Position numbers and translations under genes: made by a program
In this document: positions 18,619 to 29,653 of the stretch, piece after piece
How the letters are laid out: the number at the start of each line of letters is the position of its first letter
Numbering within the stretch: position 1 is the stretch's first letter
The notes under the pieces: model-generated
Database searches by the model: none
Told to the model about the DNA's origin: nothing
What the model saw: only the letters and a program-made list of their open reading frames with translations
From: Rodentibacter heidelbergensis
Lineage (GTDB): Bacteria; Pseudomonadota; Gammaproteobacteria; Enterobacterales; Pasteurellaceae
NCBI RefSeq assembly: GCF_002000125.1
Contig: NZ_MLHH01000027.1
Location: forward strand, 1-64,000
Direction of reading: 5' to 3'
Length of the DNA stretch: 64,000 nucleotides

Positions 18619-21006
18619 ATGAAATTTAGTGAACAATGGGTAAGAGAATGGGTTAATCCAAGCATTTCAACAGAACAGTTAAGTGAACAAATCACCATGC
18701 TTGGATTAGAGGTCGATGGTGTAGAAAATGTCGCCGGTGATTTCACCGGTGTTGTGGTTGGCGAAGTCGTAGAATGCGCTCAACACCCTGATGCCGATAA
18801 ATTACGCGTAACAAAAGTCAATGTAGGCGGGGAGCGATTATTAGACATCGTTTGCGGCGCACCAAACTGTCGCCAAGGATTAAAAGTGGCTTGTGCCGTG
18901 GAAGGGGCCGTATTGCCGGGTAATTTTAAAATTAAGAAAACCAAATTACGGGGTCAGCCCTCTGAAGGAATGCTTTGCTCATTCTCTGAATTAGGCATAG
19001 ATGTTGAAGCCGAAGGAATTATTGAATTACCGTCTGATGCACCGATTGGTGAAAATTTACGGGATTACTTAAATTTAGACGATCAAACCATTGAAATCAG
19101 TTTAACGCCAAATCGTGCCGATTGCTTAAGTATTGCCGGTATTGCTCGTGAAATCGGTGTGGTGAATAAACTTTCGCTAAATCAACCGCACTTTGATGCG
19201 ATACCGGCAACGATTTCGGATCGGGTTGAGATTGATGTGAAAGCACAAGAAGCCTGCCCTCGTTACCTATTACGTCTGGTGAAAAATGTCAATGTCAATA
19301 CCACCTCGCCAATTTGGTTACAAGAAAAATTGCGCCGCTGTGGTATTCGTTCTATTGATCCTGTTGTCGATATTACGAATTATATTTTGCTGGAGTTGGG
19401 TCAGCCAATGCATGCCTTTGATGCAGACAAAGTTAAACCACCGGTACAAGTGCGTTTTGCAAAAGAGGGTGAAGAGCTGGTTTTACTTGACGGAAATACC
19501 GCAAAATTACAATCCAACACCTTACTTATCGCCGATCAAAATGGCCCACTGGCAATGGCGGGTATCTTTGGTGGACAAGCAAGTGGTGTGACCAATGAAA
19601 CCCAATCAGTCATTTTAGAAGCGGCTTTCTTTGCTCCCTTAGCTATTGCCGGTCGTGCAAGACAATATGGTTTACACACCGATGCTTCTCATCGCTTTGA
19701 GCGTGGGGTTGATTTTGAATTAGCCCGTCATGCGATGGAGCGTGCAACGGCATTGTTGCTTGAAATTTGTGGGGGAGAGGCTGGAGAAATTAATGAAGCC
19801 GTGAGTGAAGCCCATTTACCGAAATTAAAGACCATTCAACTTCGTCGTGAAAAATTAGATGCCTTACTGGGGCATCATATTGACACGGAAACGGTGAGCG
19901 ATATTTTCAATCGTCTTGGTTTTAATGTGCAATATGCCAATGAGGTTTGGACGGTAACACCGACCAGTTGGCGCTTTGATATTGAAATTGAAGAAGATTT
20001 GATTGAAGAAGTAGCGCGTATCTATGGTTATAACAGTATTCCAAATCATGCCCCATTAGCCCATTTACGGATGCGTGAACATAAAGAAGCGGATTTAGAT
20101 TTAGCCCGCATTAAAACCGCACTTGTCGATGCCGACTATCAAGAAGCCATCACTTATAGCTTTGTTGATCCGAAAATTCAAGGATTACTTCATCCTCAGC
20201 AACAAGCCCTCATCTTACCTAATCCAATCTCGACTGAAATGTCAGCGATGCGGGTTTCATTGTTAAGCGGATTATTAGGCGCAGTACTCTATAACCAAAA
20301 CCGCCAACAAAATCGGGTTCGTTTATTTGAAACAGGATTACGTTTTATCCCTGATGCGAAAGCTGAATTTGGTGTTCGTCAAGAATTTGTATTAAGTGCC
20401 GTCATAAGCGGTTCTGCCAAAAACGAAAGTTGGAACACGAAAGCAGAAGCCGTTGATTTCTTTGATTTAAAAGGGGATTTAGAAAGCCTGCTTTCTTTAA
20501 CCGATGTGGGAGATAAAGTCCGTTTTGTGGCAAAAACCTTTGATGCGTTACACCCGGGACAATCTGCTGCAATTGAATTAGACGGAAAAGAGATTGGGTT
20601 TATAGGTACACTTCACCCATTGATCTCTCAAAAACTGGGGTTAAATGGTAAAGTGGTTGTATTTGAAATTTTATGGAATGCCATCGCCAATCGTCAGGTT
20701 GTTCAAGCAAAAGAAATTTCAAAATTCCCTGCCAATCGCCGTGATTTAGCCTTGGTGGTTTCCGATGACATTGCCGCAGGCGAGGTCATTGAAGCCTGCA
20801 AACAAGCAGGGGGAGAAAAACTCACTCAAGTGAATTTATTTGATGTGTACAAAGGTATCGGTGTACCAAGTGGTGCAAAAAGTCTTGCCATTAGCTTAAT
20901 TATTCAAGACAATGAGAAAACTTTAGAAGATGATGACATCAATAAAGTGATCTCTGCGGTATTAGACGAGGTTAAACAACGTTTTAACGCTGAATTAAGG
21001 GACTAA
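18619..21006 (+). CDS. pheT: phenylalanine-tRNA ligase beta subunit
   Basis: This 795-residue beta subunit has an EMAP-like tRNA-binding domain (about 40-150), B3/B4 editing domains in the middle and B5. A catalytic-like module follows (SVDPKIQ-type FVDPKIQ region onward). The C-terminal ferredoxin-like anticodon-binding domain begins near [14 protein letters not shown]. It works with PheS in the cytoplasm. The gap from pheS is 48 bases. It ends four bases before ihfA, so the three genes are co-transcribed as in E. coli. Confidence 0.98.
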   Translation: MKFSEQWVREWVNPSISTEQLSEQITMLGLEVDGVENVAGDFTGVVVGEVVECAQHPDADKLRVTKVNVGGERLLDIVCGAPNCRQGLKVACAVEGAVLPGNFKIKKTKLRGQPSEGMLCSFSELGIDVEAEGIIELPSDAPIGENLRDYLNLDDQTIEISLTPNRADCLSIAGIAREIGVVNKLSLNQPHFDAIPATISDRVEIDVKAQEACPRYLLRLVKNVNVNTTSPIWLQEKLRRCGIRSIDPVVDITNYILLELGQPMHAFDADKVKPPVQVRFAKEGEELVLLDGNTAKLQSNTLLIADQNGPLAMAGIFGGQASGVTNETQSVILEAAFFAPLAIAGRARQYGLHTDASHRFERGVDFELARHAMERATALLLEICGGEAGEINEAVSEAHLPKLKTIQLRREKLDALLGHHIDTETVSDIFNRLGFNVQYANEVWTVTPTSWRFDIEIEEDLIEEVARIYGYNSIPNHAPLAHLRMREHKEADLDLARIKTALVDADYQEAITYSFVDPKIQGLLHPQQQALILPNPISTEMSAMRVSLLSGLLGAVLYNQNRQQNRVRLFETGLRFIPDAKAEFGVRQEFVLSAVISGSAKNESWNTKAEAVDFFDLKGDLESLLSLTDVGDKVRFVAKTFDALHPGQSAAIELDGKEIGFIGTLHPLISQKLGLNGKVVVFEILWNAIANRQVVQAKEISKFPANRRDLALVVSDDIAAGEVIEACKQAGGEKLTQVNLFDVYKGIGVPSGAKSLAISLIIQDNEKTLEDDDINKVISAVLDEVKQRFNAELRD

Positions 21007-21010
21007 CGCT

Positions 21011-21307
21011 ATGACATTGACAAAAATCAATATTATCGAATTTTTAATTGAAAAATATCATTTGCAAAAACAAGAGGCGAAAACCTTAGTGGATAATTTC
21101 TTTGAGGAAATTCGTCAGTCTCTTGAATCGGGCAACGAGGTGAAATTGTCCGGTTTCGGTAATTTTGAACTGCGTGATAAGGCTTCTCGTCCGGGGCGTA
21201 ATCCAAAAACAGGGGAGAGTATCCCTGTTTCTGCCCGACGTGTGGTTGCTTTTAAACCGGGACAAAAGTTGCGTAATCGAGTAGAGAAAGCCAAATTGAC
21301 AAAATAG
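21011..21307 (+). CDS. ihfA: integration host factor alpha subunit
   Basis: This 98-residue DNA-bending protein of the HU/IHF family has the signature [21 protein letters not shown] with the intercalating Pro in the beta arm. It forms a heterodimer with IHF-beta. ATG 21011 starts just after the pheT stop. IHF is also known to act at the ygiW-qseBC promoter in A. actinomycetemcomitans, a gene cluster elsewhere in this window. Confidence 0.97.
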   Translation: MTLTKINIIEFLIEKYHLQKQEAKTLVDNFFEEIRQSLESGNEVKLSGFGNFELRDKASRPGRNPKTGESIPVSARRVVAFKPGQKLRNRVEKAKLTK

Positions 21308-21316
21308 CGAAAGATA

Positions 21317-21360
21317 AAAAGTGCGGTGATTTAATTGTTTAAATGACCGCACTTTGTTTT
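21317..21360. terminator. uptake-signal-pair terminator between ihfA and nlpC
   Basis: AAAGTGCGGT and ACCGCACTTT form a 10-bp stem with A and T runs on both sides. It sits between convergent genes and serves both. Confidence 0.88.
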
Positions 21361-21850
21361 AAATTCGTCTTACTTGCCAAAAGGTTTTTGTCCAATAAGG
21401 GGAGTGTATTGAAGAATAAATCACCCCGCCTTTTGTGGAGGCATGGAGAAATTGCCCGTTTTTAACATAAATTCCCACATGGTATCCATTAGGGCCACGA
21501 CCGGTTTTAAAAAAGATCAAATCGCCGGTTTGGATTTCTTCTTTGTGAATAAGTTTTCCGTACTTCGCTTGATCTTTTGTGGTTCTTGGCAAGGTAATGT
21601 TAAAACGGTCAAAAAAGGTTTTCTGAACGAAACCGGAACAGTCAATCCCACGGCGGGATTGCCCACCTAAAACATAAGGCGTGCCTGCCCATTCGTATTG
21701 CTGCTCACTGAGTAAAGTGATCGCCATAATAGGGTCATCAATTCTCCCTTTATAATTAATTGCGTATTCCTCTCTCTCCTGATTTCCAGAGGAACAAGCA
21801 AAGAGGGAAAGGGTAATCATTATAAAAAATAATCGATTAATCACTGTCAT
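21359..21850 (-). CDS. nlpC: NlpC/P60-family cell-wall lipoprotein
   Basis: This 163-residue lipoprotein has the lipobox LFAC near residue 18. Its NlpC/P60 domain carries the catalytic Cys in RGIDCSGFVQ, His in GYHVGIYV and a second His in QFLHAST. The family consists of endopeptidases that cut peptidoglycan stems. I prefer ATG 21850, preceded by GAGAA, over the TTG at 21862. Its closest named relative is probably NlpC of E. coli. It is a single gene, convergent with ihfA. Confidence 0.9.
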   Translation of the reverse strand: MTVINRLFFIMITLSLFACSSGNQEREEYAINYKGRIDDPIMAITLLSEQQYEWAGTPYVLGGQSRRGIDCSGFVQKTFFDRFNITLPRTTKDQAKYGKLIHKEEIQTGDLIFFKTGRGPNGYHVGIYVKNGQFLHASTKGGVIYSSIHSPYWTKTFWQVRRI

Positions 21851-21900
21851 CTTGTTTCTCAAAAGAATGAAAATGTGCCTACCGTTGCCTATAACAGGGT

Positions 21901-23769
21901 TTATTTGATGCGATATTTCTCTTTAGTGAAGGCAACAATTTGCGCTTCAATACCTTGTGCATCTAATTGTAATTCATGAAGTATTTCTTGCTGTGTTCCC
22001 TGTGGAATGAAAAAATCCGGTAAACCGAGTTGTAAAAGTGCGGTCGGTTTTGCCGATGAATTTAACACTTCAGCTACAGCAGAACCTGCACCGCCCTGAA
22101 TGGCATTTTCCTCTAAGGTGACTAAATAATCGTGAGTTTGTGCAAGGACATTAATCATTTCCACATCAAGGGGTTTGACAAAACGCATATCCACCACGGT
22201 GGCATCCAGTTTTTCCGCCACTTTTAAGGCATCAGGGAGTAATGTGCCAAAATTTAAAATAGCGATATTTTTCCCTTCTCTTACTAAGCGGGCTTTTCCT
22301 ATTGGCAACATGCTCAGTGGTAATAATTCAACCCCTACCGCATTGCCCCGTGGATAACGCACCGCCGCCGGTTTGCCACATTGATAGCCGGTATAAAGCA
22401 TTTGGCGACATTCGTTTTCATCACTTGGGGTCATGATGATCATATTCGGAATACAACGCATAAAACTTAAATCAAATGCCCCTTGATGGGTTTGACCGTC
22501 AGCCCCCACAATCCCCGCTCGGTCAATCGCAAAGAGAACGGGCAGATTTTGAATGGCGACATCGTGGATTAATTGATCGTAGGCCCGCTGTAAGAAAGTG
22601 GAATAAATCGCCACAACGGGTTTATAGCCTGCAATGGCTAATCCGGCAGCAAAGGTGACGGCATGTTGTTCGGCAATCGCCACATCAAAATATTGTTGTG
22701 GGAAACGCTGAGAAAATTCCACCATACCGGAACCCTCACGCATTGCAGGGGTAATCCCAATCAGTTTTGCATCCTTTTCGGCCATTTCACAAAGCCAATC
22801 ACCGAAAATTTGCGAATAGGTTGGTCTGGCAGTAGATTTAGGTAATTCACCGCTTGTAGGATCGAATTTCGGCACACCGTGGAAACCGATAGGGTCCTTT
22901 TCAGCCGGGGCGTAGCCTTTTCCTTTTTTGGTTTTTATGTGAAGAAATTGAGGGCCTTTTAAATTTCGCATATTGCTTAGAGTGGCGACTAATTCTTCAA
23001 TATTATGGCCATCTACCGGGCCAATATAGTTAAAACCGAGTTCCTCAAATAAGGTACTTTCCGGTGAGAACATCACCCCTTTCATATGTTCTTCGGTTTT
23101 TTTCATAAAATTCTTCACACTGGGCACTTTATCAAGAATTTTTTTGCTGCCGTCACGAACGGTGGAGTAAAAAGCACCGGAGAAAATACGGGCGAGATGA
23201 TTATTGAGTGCCCCCACATTTTCTGAAATCGACATTTCATTGTCGTTTAAAATCACCAGCATATCGGTATGCAATGCGCCTGCGTGGTTGAGCGCCTCAA
23301 ATGCCATGCCCGCCGTAATCGCCCCATCGCCAATGACACATACGGTTTTTCGCCCGGCATTTTCACGTTCTGCCGCAACGGCCACACCTAGCCCTGCGCT
23401 AATAGAAGTGGAAGAATGACCGACACTTAATACATCAAATTCACTTTCTTCCCGCCAAGGAAAGGGGTGAATACCGTCTTTTTGACGAATGGTAGACATT
23501 TGATCTCGGCGACCGGTAAGAATTTTGTGAGGATAAGCCTGATGACCCACATCCCAAATGAGCTGGTCAAAAGGCGTTTTATACACATAATGGAGTGCAA
23601 CGGTTAGTTCTACAGTTCCTAACCCTGAGGCTAAATGGCCGCTGGTTTGGCTAACGGAGGTTAAAAGATAATCGCGTAATTCTTGGCAAAGTTGTGGGAG
23701 TTGTTCTTTATTTAGAAGACGCAGGTCTTCCGGTGAATTAATTAAAGATAAAAGAGGGTAGTTGTCCAT
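21901..23769 (-). CDS. dxs: 1-deoxy-D-xylulose-5-phosphate synthase
   Basis: This 622-residue thiamine-diphosphate enzyme condenses pyruvate and glyceraldehyde-3-phosphate to DXP, the entry to MEP isoprenoid, thiamine-thiazole and pyridoxal synthesis. The TPP site [18 protein letters not shown]...LNDNEMSIS and the transketolase-like Glu in [15 protein letters not shown] are present. Length is as in E. coli. It is third in xseB-ispA-dxs, 69 bases after ispA, with an uptake signal in the gap. Confidence 0.98.
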   Translation of the reverse strand: MDNYPLLSLINSPEDLRLLNKEQLPQLCQELRDYLLTSVSQTSGHLASGLGTVELTVALHYVYKTPFDQLIWDVGHQAYPHKILTGRRDQMSTIRQKDGIHPFPWREESEFDVLSVGHSSTSISAGLGVAVAAERENAGRKTVCVIGDGAITAGMAFEALNHAGALHTDMLVILNDNEMSISENVGALNNHLARIFSGAFYSTVRDGSKKILDKVPSVKNFMKKTEEHMKGVMFSPESTLFEELGFNYIGPVDGHNIEELVATLSNMRNLKGPQFLHIKTKKGKGYAPAEKDPIGFHGVPKFDPTSGELPKSTARPTYSQIFGDWLCEMAEKDAKLIGITPAMREGSGMVEFSQRFPQQYFDVAIAEQHAVTFAAGLAIAGYKPVVAIYSTFLQRAYDQLIHDVAIQNLPVLFAIDRAGIVGADGQTHQGAFDLSFMRCIPNMIIMTPSDENECRQMLYTGYQCGKPAAVRYPRGNAVGVELLPLSMLPIGKARLVREGKNIAILNFGTLLPDALKVAEKLDATVVDMRFVKPLDVEMINVLAQTHDYLVTLEENAIQGGAGSAVAEVLNSSAKPTALLQLGLPDFFIPQGTQQEILHELQLDAQGIEAQIVAFTKEKYRIK

Positions 23770-23838
23770 TGTGAGTTATTCCAAAAAATTTGTGATTTTT
23801 GACCGCACTTTTCACTTAAATCAGTGATAGGGTCTTCA

Positions 23839-24729
23839 TTAACTTTTTCTCGTAATAATAAATTCCGCCAAAGCACGAAGTGCGGTCGTATCAAAAGGAA
23901 TGTTATCCAATTCGCTCAATGCCATTTGATATAAATCTTGCGCTTTTTGTTTTGCTCCTTCTAAGCCGAGTAATTTAGGGTAAGTGCTTTTATCCAGATC
24001 TAAATCCGAGCCTACAGGTTTACCGATTTCTGCACTCTCTCCCTCAATATCTAAAATGTCATCTTGTACTTGAAAGGCAAGGCCAATGGCATCAGCATAA
24101 CCGGTCAAGCTTTGTTCTAAGGATTGGTTGGAAAAATGCGGTGAGCAAATAAAGCCCAGTTTTAATGCGGCAGTCAACAAGGATCCGGTTTTATTGCGAT
24201 GGATTAATTCTAATTCTTGTAAGGTAATTTGTTTGTGTTCTGAAATTAAGTCTAAACTCTGTCCTAAACACATTCCTTGCACACCGGAAGCATGGGCTAA
24301 AATTTGCACCAAAGCCAGTTTCTGTTCCGAGGAAATATAAGGGGTTTGAGTGAGCATTTCAAAGGCAAAACTTTGTAAGGCATCACCGGCAAGAATGGCA
24401 GTGGCTTCATCAAAAGCGATATGACAGGTGGGATGCCCTCGGCGGAGATCATCATTATCCATTGCCGGTAAATCATCGTGAATTAAGGAATAAGCATGAA
24501 TGGCTTCAACGGCAGCAGCGGCGTAATCAAGAGATTGTTCGTTCGCATTGAGCATTTTCCCTGTCGCATAAACCAAAAAAGGGCGAACTCGTTTCCCCCC
24601 TAATAACAACGCATATTTCATTGCCTCAAGCAGAGGGGCATGATGGTTTTCAATTCCCTCAAATTGCCTTTCTAGAAAATGGTTAATACGTTGCTGAACT
24701 TGTTTGAGTTGTTGGTTAAATGGGCTCAT
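23839..24729 (-). CDS. ispA: farnesyl diphosphate synthase
   Basis: This 296-residue trans-prenyltransferase makes farnesyl diphosphate from IPP and DMAPP. The first Asp-rich motif is DDLPAMDNDDLRRG and the second is DDILDIEG. The chain-length and IPP sites are in GGKRVRPFLVY. Its start overlaps the xseB stop, so translation is coupled. Dxs, encoded next, supplies the pathway entry step. Confidence 0.97.
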   Translation of the reverse strand: MSPFNQQLKQVQQRINHFLERQFEGIENHHAPLLEAMKYALLLGGKRVRPFLVYATGKMLNANEQSLDYAAAAVEAIHAYSLIHDDLPAMDNDDLRRGHPTCHIAFDEATAILAGDALQSFAFEMLTQTPYISSEQKLALVQILAHASGVQGMCLGQSLDLISEHKQITLQELELIHRNKTGSLLTAALKLGFICSPHFSNQSLEQSLTGYADAIGLAFQVQDDILDIEGESAEIGKPVGSDLDLDKSTYPKLLGLEGAKQKAQDLYQMALSELDNIPFDTTALRALAEFIITRKS

Positions 24730-24968
24730 TATTCCTTTTCCTCATAATCACTCAAAGGTGCAGTATCACTTTTTTGCAATAGAATTTGAATACGCTGTTC
24801 GGCTTGTTTTAAACGTTCCTGCCCGAGTTGAGCCAATTGAATTCCTTGTTCAAATTCTTTTAGGGATTCTTCTAAGGGTAATTCGCCACTTTCCAGCCGA
24901 GAAACAATGGTTTCTAACTGTGCCAATGTGCTTTCAAAATCTGGAGAGGAAGCCGATTTTCGAGCCAT
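24729..24968 (-). CDS. xseB: exonuclease VII small subunit
   Basis: This 79-residue helical protein has the XseB signature [32 protein letters not shown] split over two helices. It pairs with XseA to degrade single-stranded DNA. It is first in the xseB-ispA-dxs operon and divergent from thiI across 168 bases, the same neighbourhood as in E. coli. Confidence 0.96.
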   Translation of the reverse strand: MARKSASSPDFESTLAQLETIVSRLESGELPLEESLKEFEQGIQLAQLGQERLKQAEQRIQILLQKSDTAPLSDYEEKE

Positions 24969-25136
24969 TTAATCCACCTTATTTATGGGAAAATAAAGGG
25001 TATTGTACTGTAATTTTAAGGGATGTTAAAAATTTATTTCAAAAAATAGGCATGAGTATGATAAGCCATCTCGTTGTATGGACTTTTCTTCCGCTTTGCG
25101 TAAAATATTCGCTATTTTTTATTATGCTCAATCCTT

Positions 25137-26588
25137 ATGAAATTTATTGTTAAACTTTTTCCCGAAATTATGATTAAAAGCGAAAGCGTGCGTAAACGTT
25201 TCGCTAAAATTCTTACCAGTAATATTCGCAATATTTTGCAAAAATATGATGAAGAAACCGCCGTAGTACGTCATTGGGATTACATTGAAGTGCGGTCAAA
25301 AAATGATGCACATCGTGATGCCTTAATTGACTTGTTACAACGTATTCCGGGGATCCATCATTTTCTTGAAGTAGAAGAAAAACCTTTCACGGATTTACAC
25401 CATATTTTCGAATTGACCCTTGCTGATGTAGAAGCCCAACTCCAAAACAAAACCTTTTGCGTGCGGGTTAAACGCAAAGGAAAACATACCTTTAGCTCTA
25501 TTGAAGCGGAGCGTTATATCGGAGGCGGGTTAAACCAACATATTGAAAGTGCCAAAGTGCAGTTGAAAAATCCCGATGTGACGGTGCGTATTGATATTGA
25601 AGATGACAAAATGATGCTGGTGAAAAAACGTCACACCGGCATTGGCGGCTATCCTATTGGTACACAAGAAGATGTCCTTTCTTTAATTTCCGGCGGGTTT
25701 GACTCCGGTGTTTCAAGTTATATGCTCATTCGCCGTGGCTCACGGGTGCATTATTGTTTCTTTAATTTAGGCGGCGCTGCACACGAAATCGGTGTGAAGC
25801 AAATGGCCTATCATATTTGGCAACGTTATGGTTCGTCTCACAAAGTCCGTTTTATTGCCATCAATTTTGAAGGGGTTGTTGGTGAAATTTTAGAAAAAGT
25901 CGATAACGGACAAATGGGCGTGGTGTTAAAACGAATGATGGTGCGGGCAGCAAGTAAAGTGGCGGCTCGTTTAAATATTGAAGCCATTGTCACCGGGGAA
26001 GCATTAGGGCAAGTTTCCAGCCAAACCCTCACTAATTTGCGTTTAATTGATGAAGCCAGCGAAGCGTTGGTTTTACGCCCACTCATCACCCATGATAAAG
26101 AACAAATTATCGCTCTCGCAAAAGAAATTGGCACAGACGATATTGCCAAATCGATGCCGGAGTTTTGTGGGGTGATTTCCAAAAATCCAACGATTAAAGC
26201 GGTGCGTGACAAGATTTTGGCAGAAGAGGGGCATTTTGATTTTGAGATCCTAGAACGTGCGGTACAACATGCCCAATATTTGGATATTCGTCAAATTGCA
26301 GAAGAAACGGAAAAAGAAGTGATTTCCGTTGATGCGCTTTCCGTACTGGGGGAAAACGATATTATTTTAGATATTAGAAGCCCGGAAGAAACCGATGAAA
26401 ACCCCTTTGAATTAAATCACCACAAGGTGATCTTAATGCCGTTTTATAAACTCTCGTCACAATTTGGCTCACTCGATCAAAGCAAAAATTATGTTTTGTA
26501 TTGTGAACGTGGTGTAATGAGTAAATTGCAAGCCCTCTATCTGAAAGAAAACGGCTTTTCAAATGTTTTCGTATTCGCAAAAAAATAA
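25137..26588 (+). CDS. thiI: tRNA 4-thiouridine synthase ThiI with rhodanese domain
   Basis: This 483-residue enzyme makes s4U8 in tRNA and passes sulfur to thiamine-thiazole synthesis. It has a ferredoxin-like domain and THUMP domain (about 1-165), then the PP-loop ATPase signature [12 protein letters not shown]. The Cys in [10 protein letters not shown] is the disulfide partner, and the C-terminal rhodanese domain has the persulfide Cys in LYCERGVMS. The long form with rhodanese is the gammaproteobacterial type. It lies next to dxs, whose product feeds the same thiazole. Confidence 0.97.
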   Translation: MKFIVKLFPEIMIKSESVRKRFAKILTSNIRNILQKYDEETAVVRHWDYIEVRSKNDAHRDALIDLLQRIPGIHHFLEVEEKPFTDLHHIFELTLADVEAQLQNKTFCVRVKRKGKHTFSSIEAERYIGGGLNQHIESAKVQLKNPDVTVRIDIEDDKMMLVKKRHTGIGGYPIGTQEDVLSLISGGFDSGVSSYMLIRRGSRVHYCFFNLGGAAHEIGVKQMAYHIWQRYGSSHKVRFIAINFEGVVGEILEKVDNGQMGVVLKRMMVRAASKVAARLNIEAIVTGEALGQVSSQTLTNLRLIDEASEALVLRPLITHDKEQIIALAKEIGTDDIAKSMPEFCGVISKNPTIKAVRDKILAEEGHFDFEILERAVQHAQYLDIRQIAEETEKEVISVDALSVLGENDIILDIRSPEETDENPFELNHHKVILMPFYKLSSQFGSLDQSKNYVLYCERGVMSKLQALYLKENGFSNVFVFAKK

Positions 26589-26613
26589 GCTGATTTTGAC
26601 CGCACTTTCTTGT

Positions 26614-27561
26614 TTAGGAAGAGCAGTGATTTAATTCTTCCAACATTTCATCGATGGCTTTTGCCAATAATGTGCGGTCATGGCGATAACTGACATCATC
26701 GGCATTTAGCCGTTTTTCTAACACCTTAACGGAAGAAATTGGGGAAAAATCGACCGCACTTTTTTTGCCTATTGGTATGATGACCCCATCTAATACCTCT
26801 GCACCGAGGGTTCGGTGAATCCACTGAAGGCGATCTTGTAAAGAAAGGGTCGCCGCCGCACCGAGTTCAACCCCTAAATTATCAATAAAAATTTTCTTTG
26901 CCGAGCTTGCTTGAAGTGCGCTGCTTATATCGGATAAGAGCAATGGTGGCATAATGCTGGTTAAAAAACTTCCCGGGCCGAATAAAATCACATCCGCTTG
27001 TTCAATAGCATAAACCGCTTCTGGCGTGGCTTGAACAAGGGGAATAAGAAAGAGGGATAGGGGAACTTCGGTTAAATTATCAATACTCACTTCCCCAACA
27101 ATGCTTGCTCCGATCCCTGTACTGGCGGCGAGATGCACCGGGCTTTCCGACATAGGAATTAAATGGGATTTCACCCGCAACAAATCACGAATTAAATTCA
27201 CCCCATCTAAAGGACGAATGTGCATATTTTCAAGAGCTTTTAGCATTAAATTGCCGAGGTTGTGGCCGGCTAATTCCCCATCGCCCCCAAAGCGATATTC
27301 AAAGAGGGCAGAAGCGGTAGTCGGTTCAATGATGATTTGATTGAGGCAATTGCGTAAATCGCCCCAAGCAATCCCCCCTTGCTGCTGGCGAATACGACCG
27401 GTTGAGCCGCCGTTATCTGTGGTGGTAACGATACCGGTTAAGCGTTCTTTCATAAAACTAAGAGCCGACATCACCCTCCCCAATCCATGACCGCCACCAA
27501 TAGCGACAACGCGTACATCATTTAAATAATCATAATGGCGGTGTGGGGTTAAATCGGACAT
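26614..27561 (-). CDS. YvcK/CofD-like gluconeogenesis-factor family protein
   Basis: This 315-residue protein of the CofD/YvcK superfamily has GGGHGLGRVMSAL at the N-terminus, TDNGGSTGRIR and WGDLRNCLNQ, and a later FGPGSFLTSIMPPLL. Bacillus YvcK binds UDP-GlcNAc and affects growth on gluconeogenic carbon and cell shape; E. coli calls its homologue YbhK. The role here is unproven. In E. coli ybhK sits next to moaA, and here too it is divergent from moaACDE. Confidence 0.9.
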   Translation of the reverse strand: MSDLTPHRHYDYLNDVRVVAIGGGHGLGRVMSALSFMKERLTGIVTTTDNGGSTGRIRQQQGGIAWGDLRNCLNQIIIEPTTASALFEYRFGGDGELAGHNLGNLMLKALENMHIRPLDGVNLIRDLLRVKSHLIPMSESPVHLAASTGIGASIVGEVSIDNLTEVPLSLFLIPLVQATPEAVYAIEQADVILFGPGSFLTSIMPPLLLSDISSALQASSAKKIFIDNLGVELGAAATLSLQDRLQWIHRTLGAEVLDGVIIPIGKKSAVDFSPISSVKVLEKRLNADDVSYRHDRTLLAKAIDEMLEELNHCSS

Positions 27562-27717
27562 AAACGCTCTCTTTCTACCTAGAATGGATTAATTTGTCAT
27601 ACATTATATATTTATTTATATAATTGATTTAAAAGAATTTATTGAAATTTTGAACAAGAAGGGCAGATGCCTTGCTTTTTTTGTTCTGTATCTTTTAAAA
27701 TGCAGGGCAATTTTATC

Positions 27718-27858
27718 GCATAACTCCGAGCTTGTTTAGTCTAAGTTCCTCTTTGGTGAAAATACTTTAGTGAGGAATATGACGACAATGCCAATAACGC
27801 TATTTGTTATTCAGGGATATGCTGGAAACGGCTTGTCCTCTCCATTTTAGAAAGGTGT
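27718..27858 (+). ncRNA. Moco (molybdenum cofactor) riboswitch
   Basis: Conserved blocks of the moco RNA motif appear in order: CTCCGAGC, a stem TTCCTC/GAGGAA (27746-27777), GACAATGCC, a stem AATAAC/GTTATT (27793-27811), CAGGG, GGAAAC, CCTCTCC and GAAAGGTGT. The last block holds the moaA ribosome site and directly abuts ATG 27862. The CCTCTCC block can mask the AAAGG. The E. coli moaA leader shows the same order. It is expected to repress moaACDE when cofactor is plentiful. Confidence 0.88.
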
Positions 27859-27861
27859 CAC

Positions 27862-28875
27862 ATGCAATCTATTCCCATTAAAAACGTGGGGAACGCACGT
27901 TTAATTGATGCGTTTCAGCGTACTTATTATTATTTGCGGCTCTCGATTACCGATCAGTGCAATTTTCGTTGTAATTATTGCTTACCTAACGGTTATCAGC
28001 CTGAAGCCAATAAGCCTCATTTTCTTACCCTTACTGAAATTACACGCCTTGTGCAAGCCTTTGCCAATATGGGGACAGAGAAAATCCGTTTAACCGGTGG
28101 CGAACCGACCTTACGAAAAGATTTTCTCACTATTGCAGAGCACATTGCACAAATTGAAGGTATTCGCCAGGTGGCATTAACCACGAACGGTTATCGTATG
28201 GCAAAAGATGTGAAGGCTTGGAAAAATGCAGGAATTAGCTCGATTAATGTGAGCTTAGATAGCCTTGATCCTAAAATGTTTTATCATATTACCGGTATCA
28301 ATCAATTTGATGAGGTGATGCGTGGTATTGATCTCGCTTTTGACGTGGGCTATCAGAAAGTAAAAGTCAATTCCGTATTAATGAAACAATTAAATGACAT
28401 TGAATTTGAGCGCTTTTTAGCTTGGGTGAAAGATCGCCCCATTCAAATGCGTTTTATTGAACTGATGCAAACCGGTGAAATGGATACTTTTTTTCAGCGT
28501 TATCATCTGTCGGGCAATATTTTAGCCGATAAACTGCTTGCAAAAGGTTGGGCAGTGCAACCAAAATCCTTAACAGACGGGCCGGCTAAAGTGTTTAAAC
28601 ACCCTGATTATGTTGGGGAAATCGGTTTAATTATGCCTTATGAAAAAAACTTTTGTGCAAGCTGTAATCGTTTACGGGTTTCGGCAAAAGGAAAATTGCA
28701 CCTTTGCTTATTTGGTGAAGAAGGCATTGAATTGCGCGATTTGTTGCAATCTGACGAACAGCAATCGCTTTTACAAGCCCGAATTTTTGCCTCTTTACAA
28801 GGCAAACGTGAACATCATTATTTACACCAAGGTGATAGTGGAATTCGTCAACATCTTGCTTCCATTGGTGGCTAA
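27862..28875 (+). CDS. moaA: GTP 3',8-cyclase MoaA
   Basis: This 337-residue radical-SAM enzyme starts molybdopterin synthesis from GTP together with MoaC. The N-terminal 4Fe-4S site is CNFRCNYC, SAM binding is at LTGGEPTLR, and the second cluster is made by Cys in CASCNRLRV and HLCLFG. The C-terminal end has the short tail with glycines needed for activation (SIGG). It is first in moaACDE, behind the Moco riboswitch. Confidence 0.98.
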   Translation: MQSIPIKNVGNARLIDAFQRTYYYLRLSITDQCNFRCNYCLPNGYQPEANKPHFLTLTEITRLVQAFANMGTEKIRLTGGEPTLRKDFLTIAEHIAQIEGIRQVALTTNGYRMAKDVKAWKNAGISSINVSLDSLDPKMFYHITGINQFDEVMRGIDLAFDVGYQKVKVNSVLMKQLNDIEFERFLAWVKDRPIQMRFIELMQTGEMDTFFQRYHLSGNILADKLLAKGWAVQPKSLTDGPAKVFKHPDYVGEIGLIMPYEKNFCASCNRLRVSAKGKLHLCLFGEEGIELRDLLQSDEQQSLLQARIFASLQGKREHHYLHQGDSGIRQHLASIGG

Positions 28876-28926
28876 ACGAATGATAAAACCAAAATTTTTT
28901 CAAAATTCAACCGCACTTTTAAATTT

Positions 28927-29406
28927 ATGACAACATTTACCCATATCAACAGCCAGGGCGAAGCCAATATGGTGGACGTTTCCGGCAAAATTGAAACCGT
29001 GCGTGAAGCACGAGCTGAAGCGCTTGTGACTATGTCACAAGAAACGCTTTCGATGATTTTAAAAGGTGAACATCACAAAGGAGATGTATTTGCTACGGCT
29101 CGCATTGCCGGTATTCAAGCCGCAAAACGCACTTGGGAACTCATTCCCTTATGCCATCCATTATTGCTTTCTAAAGTAGAAGTCAACCTTGAACCTTTAG
29201 TGGAATATAATCAGGTTCGTATCGAATCCCTTTGCAAACTGACCGGTAAAACCGGCGTAGAAATGGAAGCCCTAACGGCAGCAAGTGTTGCGGCGTTAAC
29301 CATTTATGATATGTGCAAAGCAGTACAAAAAGATATTGTGATTGAGCATGTTCGATTATTGGAAAAGAGCGGTGGAAAATCAGGTCATTTTTTAGTGGAG
29401 AAATAA
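28927..29406 (+). CDS. moaC: cyclic pyranopterin monophosphate synthase MoaC
   Basis: This 159-residue enzyme is the second step of molybdenum cofactor synthesis. It has the conserved [12 protein letters not shown], the active region [20 protein letters not shown] and the final KSGGKSG. ATG 28927 lies 51 bases after moaA, with an uptake signal between. moaD begins right after its stop. Confidence 0.98.
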   Translation: MTTFTHINSQGEANMVDVSGKIETVREARAEALVTMSQETLSMILKGEHHKGDVFATARIAGIQAAKRTWELIPLCHPLLLSKVEVNLEPLVEYNQVRIESLCKLTGKTGVEMEALTAASVAALTIYDMCKAVQKDIVIEHVRLLEKSGGKSGHFLVEK

Positions 29407-29652
29407 ATGTTAAAGGTGTTGTTTTTTGCACAAACCCGTGAGTTGATTGGTAGAGATGAAATTCAAGTGGAAGAGATATTTTCCACCGCAGAAGCCTTGC
29501 GTGACCACCTCAGCCAAAAAGGGGATAAATGGGCGTTGGCTTTAGAAAAAGGAAAAACTCTTGTGGCGATTAACCAAACCCTTATGCCCCTTGAAAGTGA
29601 GATTAAACCCGGTGATGAAATTGCCTTTTTCCCACCGGTAACGGGGGGATAA
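29407..29652 (+). CDS. moaD: molybdopterin synthase small subunit MoaD
   Basis: This 81-residue ubiquitin-fold sulfur carrier ends FFPPVTGG, the double-Gly tail that becomes a thiocarboxylate. It supplies sulfur to MoaE. It begins at the base after the moaC stop codon. Confidence 0.97.
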   Translation: MLKVLFFAQTRELIGRDEIQVEEIFSTAEALRDHLSQKGDKWALALEKGKTLVAINQTLMPLESEIKPGDEIAFFPPVTGG

Positions 29653-29653
29653 G

